Positions 35,879-40,522 of a stretch of DNA of 40,522 nucleotides are shown one piece after another. The DNA is from Flavobacteriaceae bacterium UBA3179 (GTDB taxonomy: Bacteria; Bacteroidota; Bacteroidia; Flavobacteriales; Flavobacteriaceae): the NCBI GenBank assembly GCA_002364245.1, contig DEXR01000049.1, forward strand, positions 7,012 through 47,533. The letters run 5' to 3'. A model generated the notes under the pieces. The model worked only from the letters and a program-made list of their open reading frames with translations. It ran no database searches and was not told where the DNA came from. Positions within the stretch are counted from its first letter, which is position 1, and each line of letters starts with the position of its first letter. The position numbers were made by a program, and so were the translations under genes.

Positions 35879-36162
35879 ATTCTACAATCTTTTTAAACAA
35901 TTAGTTTTACTTTTATATATCATCGCCTATAGAAAGTTTGTGTATTAAATGTAAAATAGAGGAGGGGTTTACTGTAAACACTTGAGTGTGTTTTTTTGCT
36001 TTAATTGGGCAAATCAGTATGAATGATACTTTTTATTATAAATCTGTGGAAAGCACTATCTTTTTTAGAGTTTATTAGCTGCTCCAGAATAATGAAATAT
36101 AAGACGATATGGAGAATATTGAAAGATCGGTATAATTGTCTTTTATTAGATATTGAGTTCTC
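35879..36162. other. Gene-free AT-rich interval with several small hairpins
   Basis: No credible coding frame between the convergent T9SS cargo gene and rho. It contains GTTTAC-T-GTAAAC (35967-35979), an overlapping imperfect hairpin AAACAC-TTGA-GTGTGTTT (35976-35993) followed by more T residues, and AGTAT-GAATG-ATACT plus T5 (36016-36035). The first two share AAAC and cannot form at once. No promoter or RNA family is recognised. Confidence 0.5.
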
Positions 36163-36203
36163 AAAAAAAAACCGGACATACAGTTAGTGTATATCCGGTT
36201 TCT
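36163..36203 (-). terminator. Intrinsic terminator of rho
   Basis: Minus strand AAACCGGATATACAC, loop TAA, then CTGTATGTCCGGTTT with one mismatch, followed by a run of T. It lies 22 bp beyond the rho stop. Confidence 0.85.
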
Positions 36204-36224
36204 TATAAAATTGTTGACTACTAA

Positions 36225-37859
36225 TTAGCCATTCATCGATACTAAAAACTCTTCGTTGTTTCGGGTTTGTTTTACTTTATCATTTATAAACTCCATAGCT
36301 TCTATAGGGTTCATATCTGCTAGATATTTACGTAATACCCACATACGTTGTATTACATTCTCATCAAGCAGTAAATCATCTCTACGTGTACTTGAGGAAG
36401 TAAGATCGATTGCTGGGAAGATTCTTCGATTGGATATTTTTCTATCCAATTGAAGTTCCATATTACCGGTACCTTTAAATTCTTCGAAAATAACCTCGTC
36501 CATTTTAGACCCGGTTTCTGTAAGCGCTGTTGCAATAATACTTAGTGAACCACCATTTTCAATATTACGGGCAGCACCAAAGAAACGCTTTGGTTTATGT
36601 AATGCATTGGCATCTACACCACCACTTAATATTTTACCACTGGCAGGTTGTACGGTATTGTAAGCGCGTGCCAATCTAGTAATAGAATCTAATAGGATAA
36701 CTACATCGTGACCACATTCTACCAATCGCTTTGCTTTATCAATTACAATATTAGCGACACGCACGTGTTCTGTAGCTTCTTTATCAAAAGTTGAAGCAAC
36801 TACTTCACCTTGTACGTTACGTTGCATATCGGTAACTTCTTCCGGACGTTCGTCTATAAGAAGGATAATTTGATATACTTCCGGATGATTTGCAGCAATG
36901 GCGTTGGCAATGTCTTTTAAAAGCATTGTTTTACCAGTTTTAGGCTGCGATACAATCATACCACGCTGTCCTTTTCCAATAGGGGCAAACATATCGATAA
37001 TACGAGTGGAGATAGTACTTTGTCTATCTGCTATATTAAATTTCTCTTGCGGGAATAATGGTGTTAAATGTTCAAAAGCAACACGGTCACGAACCACGTG
37101 AGGGTTCAACCCGTTAATTTTTGATATTTTAATTAGTGGGAAGTATTTTTCTCCTTCTTTTGGAGGGCGTACTTCACCAAAAACAGTATCTCCTGTCTTT
37201 AAGCCGAATAAACGTATTTGTGATTGTGATACATAAATATCATCTGGAGACGATAGGTAATTATAGTCACTAGATCGTAAAAATCCATATCCGTCCTGCA
37301 TAATGTCCAGAACACCTTCACTTTCAATTATGCCATCAAACTCATAATCTGGCTCTTTATAACGGTTTCGGTTGTCTTTATTACCGTTGTTTCGGTTATC
37401 TTTTTGGTGGCTTTTATTGCCATTGTCCTTTTTAGGCTTTGAATGCTTTTTTCTGTTATCTGAAGAATTACTGTTATTCTTCTTATTGTCATTCGTGTTT
37501 TTGTTCCGTTTATCAGAATCAGAAGAATTTTTCGAATCGTTTTTTTGATTCTGGCTTTTTTTCTGGTTACGATTATCGTTATTGTCAGTACGTTTTGAAC
37601 GCTGATGTGCTTTGTTTTGTTGTTGTGAAGATTTACCACTATCGCTTTTGGAGTCTTCTTTTTTAGAAGAAGGGTTCTTGTCAGCAGGCTTTTCTTTTGC
37701 AATCTCTTTAACCGCACTAGGATTTGCCGCTTGGTAGTCTAGAATTTGATATACCAAATCTAACTTTTTGAAGCTACGGTATTTAGGAACGTTCAGTTTT
37801 TTTGCTAATTCCTGAAGTTCAGGTAGCTTTTTTGCTTTTAATTCTGAAATTTCAAACAT
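36225..37859 (-). CDS. rho: Transcription termination factor Rho with long disordered insertion
   Basis: 544 residues against about 420 for E. coli. An N-terminal Rho-N domain (residues 1-45, [20 protein letters not shown]) is followed by a low-complexity stretch at about 52-170, made of Lys, Asn, Ser, Asp, Arg and Gln ([17 protein letters not shown]). The RNA-binding cold-shock-like domain begins [20 protein letters not shown] (177-195) and the helicase core carries Walker A SQPKTGKT (304-311), [14 protein letters not shown] and the Q-loop/R-loop region [20 protein letters not shown]. Insertions at this position are known in Bacteroidota, and in Bacteroides thetaiotaomicron the disordered region drives Rho condensates. 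Upstream is a roughly 110-nt leader with a hairpin; no autoregulation is proved. Confidence 0.97.
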   Translation of the reverse strand: MFEISELKAKKLPELQELAKKLNVPKYRSFKKLDLVYQILDYQAANPSAVKEIAKEKPADKNPSSKKEDSKSDSGKSSQQQNKAHQRSKRTDNNDNRNQKKSQNQKNDSKNSSDSDKRNKNTNDNKKNNSNSSDNRKKHSKPKKDNGNKSHQKDNRNNGNKDNRNRYKEPDYEFDGIIESEGVLDIMQDGYGFLRSSDYNYLSSPDDIYVSQSQIRLFGLKTGDTVFGEVRPPKEGEKYFPLIKISKINGLNPHVVRDRVAFEHLTPLFPQEKFNIADRQSTISTRIIDMFAPIGKGQRGMIVSQPKTGKTMLLKDIANAIAANHPEVYQIILLIDERPEEVTDMQRNVQGEVVASTFDKEATEHVRVANIVIDKAKRLVECGHDVVILLDSITRLARAYNTVQPASGKILSGGVDANALHKPKRFFGAARNIENGGSLSIIATALTETGSKMDEVIFEEFKGTGNMELQLDRKISNRRIFPAIDLTSSSTRRDDLLLDENVIQRMWVLRKYLADMNPIEAMEFINDKVKQTRNNEEFLVSMNG

Positions 37860-37940
37860 TTAAAAATTTTGTGTGTTTAATTATAATAATTAGGGACCTT
37901 TGAGAAGGTGCTATTATCGAATATTTTTTTTGAAGACTAA

Positions 37941-37963
37941 GTAACCGTTATTGAAGTGGTTAC
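37941..37963 (-). promoter_or_regulatory. Inverted repeat in the rho leader
   Basis: GTAACC (37941-37946) and GGTTAC (37958-37963) are perfect reverse complements around an 11-nt spacer. On the minus strand a near-consensus -7 (TATCATTG, 37983-37976) lies just upstream, so the repeat would be at the very start of the rho transcript. Confidence 0.3.
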
Positions 37964-38004
37964 GAATAGATACTGCAATGATACAATAATATTTTAAATT
38001 TTGC

Positions 38005-38037
38005 TTGTAATTTTTTTAAAAAGAAATCCTATTTTTG
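38005..38037 (+). promoter_or_regulatory. Promoter of the DUF4293 gene
   Basis: TTG (38005-38007), 22-bp spacer, TATTTTTG (38030-38037), a perfect -7. The start of transcription would lie about 16 nt before ATG 38058. Confidence 0.5.
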
Positions 38038-38057
38038 CCAATAACAGGAAAAAATAT

Positions 38058-38468
38058 ATGTTACAGCGCATACAGACAATCTATTTAATTATTTCAGCAC
38101 TTATTATGGGAGCCTTGTATATATGGTTTCCTATTGTGCAAAATGAAGCTGGCGTTATAGTAATTGACCATGGCGAACCTTTGGTTTTCGGTTTAATTTT
38201 TGGTTCAATTGCATTAACTATTATTTCAATTTTAAGTTTTAAAAAACGGCAACGGCAGTTTGTTCTTAACCGTTTAAATATCATATTAAACTTTGTATTA
38301 CTGGGAGTTTTCGTTTACAGGTCGCTAACCATATCCGGAGAAATATTGATTTCAGAGAAGGGTATTGGGGTCTTGCTTCCCATCATTTCTATCGTTTTTT
38401 TAGTGTTGGCCAATAAGGCCATTAAAAGGGATGAAGACCTTGTAAAATCTGTGGATCGTTTACGATAA
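38058..38468 (+). CDS. DUF4293 integral membrane protein
   Basis: 136 residues from ATG 38058 (MLQRIQTIYLIISALIMGAL, the usual family N-terminus); the frame continues 19 codons upstream into the promoter and that extension is rejected. Four hydrophobic helices: about 7-23, 40-58, 75-91 and 106-122. The DUF4293 family occurs in Bacteroidota, typically next to rho as here (divergent). Function unknown. Ends at a strong terminator. Confidence 0.88.
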   Translation: MLQRIQTIYLIISALIMGALYIWFPIVQNEAGVIVIDHGEPLVFGLIFGSIALTIISILSFKKRQRQFVLNRLNIILNFVLLGVFVYRSLTISGEILISEKGIGVLLPIISIVFLVLANKAIKRDEDLVKSVDRLR

Positions 38469-38497
38469 ACCGTTACATCTTAGTATATTTTAGTGCG

Positions 38498-38531
38498 AAC
38501 CCCCAAAGGATGCCACCTTTGGGGGTTTTTT
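38498..38531 (+). terminator. Intrinsic terminator of the DUF4293 gene
   Basis: AACCCCCAAAGG (38498-38509), loop ATGCCA, CCTTTGGGGGTT (38516-38527) and a run of T. Perfect 12-bp stem. Confidence 0.93.
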
Positions 38532-38572
38532 ATTATAAGTTGTGAGTGTTGAGAGAAGCAGAGGTTTTTAAT

Positions 38573-39064
38573 TCACCGTTTAAGTTCGATAACTTCCAAG
38601 TTTTGAATGTTCCCCTTGTCAATTTCAAATCTAAGCATAGTGCGTACGGTATGAAAACCATGTTTTCCTATTGCTCCGGGATTCATATGTAATAAGCCTG
38701 TTTTTTTATCGGGCATAACTTTTAATATATGTGAATGTCCACAAATAAATAACTTAGGGGGGTTTTGATAAATGTCGTATCTTACGCGTTTATCATACCT
38801 ACCGGGATAACCGCCAATATGTGTAATCCACACATCCACACCTTCACAAATAAACCTATTATGTAGCGGAAATTCTCTTCGCGCTTCATCATTATCTATA
38901 TTTCCATATACTGCCCGTAGCGGTTTTAGTTTTTGAAGTGTATCGGTTACCGTTAAGTTTCCTATATCACCGGCGTGCCATACTTCATCGGCTTGTTTAG
39001 TATATTTCAATATATCATTATCAATATAACTGTGTGTATCACTAAGAAGCAAGATTTTTTTCAA
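38573..39064 (-). CDS. YfcE/MJ0936-type metallophosphodiesterase
   Basis: 163 residues starting at TTG 39064 (MKKILLLSDTHSYIDNDILK when read as Met). No ATG suits the conserved N-terminus. Metal-binding motifs of the calcineurin-like family: SDTHS (8-12), AGDIGN, VYGNIDND, THIGGYPG, and CGHSHILK, plus MNPGAIGKHGFH near the C-terminus. By family a Mn-dependent phosphodiesterase with unknown physiological substrate. It lies divergent to truA across a 95-bp gap. Confidence 0.92.
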   Translation of the reverse strand: MKKILLLSDTHSYIDNDILKYTKQADEVWHAGDIGNLTVTDTLQKLKPLRAVYGNIDNDEARREFPLHNRFICEGVDVWITHIGGYPGRYDKRVRYDIYQNPPKLFICGHSHILKVMPDKKTGLLHMNPGAIGKHGFHTVRTMLRFEIDKGNIQNLEVIELKR

Positions 39065-39127
39065 ACCAATTTATTTTATGATTGTTAAACTATCCGGAAG
39101 CCGTTACCTTTCTGAGGTAGTATTTTG

Positions 39128-39135
39128 TACTTTTG
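39128..39135 (+). promoter_or_regulatory. -7 promoter element of truA and the ABC exporter gene
   Basis: TACTTTTG, perfect TAnnTTTG. The TTG at 39133, an in-frame longer truA start, lies inside it and so would not be in the transcript. This favours the TTG at 39160. Confidence 0.5.
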
Positions 39136-39159
39136 TATTTTTCAAAAATAAATGATTCT

Positions 39160-39903
39160 TTGCGATATTTTATCGAAATAGCTTACAACGGTACAAATTA
39201 TTATGGATGGCAAATACAACCGGACGCCATAACCGTTCAAAGGGTTTTGGAGGATAAGCTTTCCACTTTGTTCAAAACCAAAATAAAAGTTACTGGAGCT
39301 GGACGCACCGATGCAGGAGTGCACGCAAAACAATTGTTCGCTCATTTTGACTGTGATGAAATAACAAATATTTCAGAACTGTTGTTCAGGTTAAATTCAT
39401 TTCTTCCTAAGGATATAGCTGTAGTAAATATAATAAAGGTTAAAAATGATGCTCACGCCCGTTTTGATGCAATACAAAGGGAATATGAATATGTAATTTC
39501 TTTAAAAAAGGATCCTTTTTCCGAAGGATTAACGTATCAAATACATAATAAGCCCGATATAGGGCTAATGAATAAAGCCGCAAAGGTATTATTAGACTAT
39601 AAGGATTTTCAATGCTTTTCAAGAAGCAAAACCGATGTAAAAACGTATCATTGTAATATAAAAAAAGCCTTTTGGGAAGAGGTAAACGAAGGGTTGGTCT
39701 TTACTATTTCGGCAGATCGCTTTTTACGGAATATGGTTCGAGCCATTGTAGGCACACTTTTAGATGTAGGTTATAAAAAAACATCTTTAGAGGCATTTCA
39801 CGGAATACTAAAAAGTAAAGATAGGAGTAAAGCAGGTGCTTCGGCTCCTGCACATGGGCTGTATTTAACTAAAGTACAGTACCAAAAAACAATACTAAAT
39901 TAA
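39160..39903 (+). CDS. truA: tRNA pseudouridine(38-40) synthase
   Basis: Converts uridines 38-40 in the anticodon stem-loop of tRNAs. 247 residues from TTG 39160, giving MRYFIEIAYNGTNYYGWQIQ, the family N-terminus. The alternative start TTG 39133 is inside the -7 element, and ATG 39152 is out of frame. The catalytic Asp is in VTGAGRTDAGVHAKQLFAHF (about residue 51); later motifs include YEYVI, FLRNMVRAIVGTLLDVG and RSKAGASAPAHGLYL. The stop overlaps the following ABC gene by one base (TAATG), indicating coupling. Confidence 0.94.
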   Translation: MRYFIEIAYNGTNYYGWQIQPDAITVQRVLEDKLSTLFKTKIKVTGAGRTDAGVHAKQLFAHFDCDEITNISELLFRLNSFLPKDIAVVNIIKVKNDAHARFDAIQREYEYVISLKKDPFSEGLTYQIHNKPDIGLMNKAAKVLLDYKDFQCFSRSKTDVKTYHCNIKKAFWEEVNEGLVFTISADRFLRNMVRAIVGTLLDVGYKKTSLEAFHGILKSKDRSKAGASAPAHGLYLTKVQYQKTILN

Positions 39904-40522
39904 TGGCAAACTCAGGAAAAGCATTCGATTTTAAGCTTTTTAAACGCTTATTGAAATTTACCAATGCATATCGCTTGGTATTTTACTTTGTAGCACTTGC
40001 GGCCATAATTATGGCTGGTTTAGCGATACTCCGGCCAGAGTTAATACAATTGGCGATAGACAATTCCATTGTGCCTAAAGATAGTAGTGGTTTACAGTAC
40101 TATATTATCATGATGGTTGTGGTTTTAGTGTTAGAAGTGCTGTTTCAGTTCGCTTTTATATTTTACGCCAACTGGCTGGGACAAAGTGTGGTTCGTGACA
40201 TGCGTGTAAAACTTTTCAACTTGATGATGAGTTTCCGGATGAAATATTTTGATAAAAGTGCCGTAGGACGGTTAACTACCCGTACGGTAAACGATATCGA
40301 AACCATTTCGAGTATTTTTAGTCAAGGGTTGTTTATGATTTTAAGCGATTTGCTTAAGATGTTTGTCATTGCTGGGTTTATGTTGTATAAAAGTTGGCAG
40401 CTTGCTTTGATTGTTTTTGCAATTTTACCATTGATTTTATATGCTACACGAGTATTTCAACGAGCTATGAAAGTAGCTTTTGAAGACGTTCGTAACCAAG
40501 TGGCCGATCTTAATTCCTTTGT
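39903..40522 (+). CDS. ABC exporter, fused permease/ATPase (N-terminal 206 residues; runs off the right edge)
   Basis: Open from ATG 39903 to the window end. The visible part is the transmembrane domain: MANSGKAFDFKLFKRLLKFT, TM helices near 27-45, 67-88, 145-160 and 170-190, and the intracellular-loop region MRVKLFNLMMSFRMKYFDKS, then VGRLTTRTVNDIETI, typical of MsbA-like exporters. The ATPase domain lies outside. The family exports lipids, peptides or drugs; the substrate cannot be inferred. Its ATG overlaps the truA stop by one base. Confidence 0.88.
   Translation, partial: MANSGKAFDFKLFKRLLKFTNAYRLVFYFVALAAIIMAGLAILRPELIQLAIDNSIVPKDSSGLQYYIIMMVVVLVLEVLFQFAFIFYANWLGQSVVRDMRVKLFNLMMSFRMKYFDKSAVGRLTTRTVNDIETISSIFSQGLFMILSDLLKMFVIAGFMLYKSWQLALIVFAILPLILYATRVFQRAMKVAFEDVRNQVADLNSF

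Noticed and set aside
37328..37717. 129-residue minus-strand frame inside rho
   Set aside because: Out-of-frame reading of the A-rich low-complexity insertion; Ile/Lys/Thr-rich artefact.

Overview
The window looks like chromosomal core sequence from a marine-type member of the Flavobacteriaceae (Bacteroidota). Four things point there. (1) Protein families: two-domain PASTA protein next to an RluD-family synthase, DUF4293 next to Rho, LUD–CdsA–Psd–ACBP behind FtsH, the small ribosomal protein THX, and a Rho with a long disordered insertion. (2) Three secreted proteins end in type A C-terminal sorting domains of the type IX secretion system (T9SS). (3) Upstream regions repeatedly carry the Bacteroidota -7 promoter element TAnnTTTG and rarely a Shine-Dalgarno sequence. 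(4) The DNA is AT-rich with short intergenic regions. Most of the window is housekeeping. I see no prophage, insertion sequence, CRISPR array or defence island.

Layout. 1-2018 (minus): the N-terminal part of an OmpP1/FadL outer-membrane protein, preceded in transcription by a Tyr/Gly- then Arg/Ser-rich lipoprotein. 2036-4090 (plus): proS, tRNA-Glu and rpsT, with a strong terminator. 4093-4399: a gene-free stretch with a perfect 20-bp palindrome, a 10-bp-stem hairpin and an orphan plus-strand terminator, so possibly a small RNA. 4400-5887 (minus): ddl then coaD. 5985-7650 (plus): PASTA protein and rluD-type synthase. 7724-9484 (minus): secreted FG-GAP-like repeat protein. 9679-11105 (plus): yaaA and a DNA-glycosylase-fold protein. 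11308-14826 (plus): a 1172-residue secreted multidomain protein. 14913-15166 (minus): two tiny overlapping genes, one being ribosomal protein THX. 15250-19602 (minus): trpD-C-F-B-A without trpE/trpG. 19805-21995 (minus): folE, cysS. 22178-22573 (minus): DUF1573 protein with an (AT)n tract behind it. 22703-25673 (plus): valS and a small helical protein. 25723-30560 (minus): rsfS, ftsH, LUD protein, cdsA, psd, ACBP. 30644-31375 (plus): birA. 31372-32446 (minus): pyrE and an SRPBCC-like gene. 32454-33083 (plus): NUDIX protein. 33045-34793 (minus): M14 peptidase lipoprotein. 34940-35827 (plus): secreted T9SS cargo. 36225-37859 (minus): rho. 38058-38468 (plus): DUF4293 protein. 38573-39064 (minus): phosphodiesterase. 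39160-40522 (plus): truA and a truncated ABC exporter.

How the genes work together. Translation dominates (three aminoacyl-tRNA synthetases, a tRNA, S20, THX, RsfS, TruA, an RluD-type enzyme). Next are tryptophan and pyrimidine synthesis, phospholipid synthesis, CoA, D-Ala-D-Ala and pterin synthesis, and surface export by T9SS. Several start codons were moved inward from the longest possible reading frame, using signal peptides, family N-termini and promoter positions. BirA appears to start at GTG, and TruA and the phosphodiesterase at TTG.

I found no clear, exciting new system. The best leads are the candidate small RNA at 4305-4398, the two-block low-complexity lipoprotein, the yaaA-glycosylase pair, the micro-operon encoding THX, and the pyrE/NUDIX start region, where one gene's -7 element contains the other's start codon.
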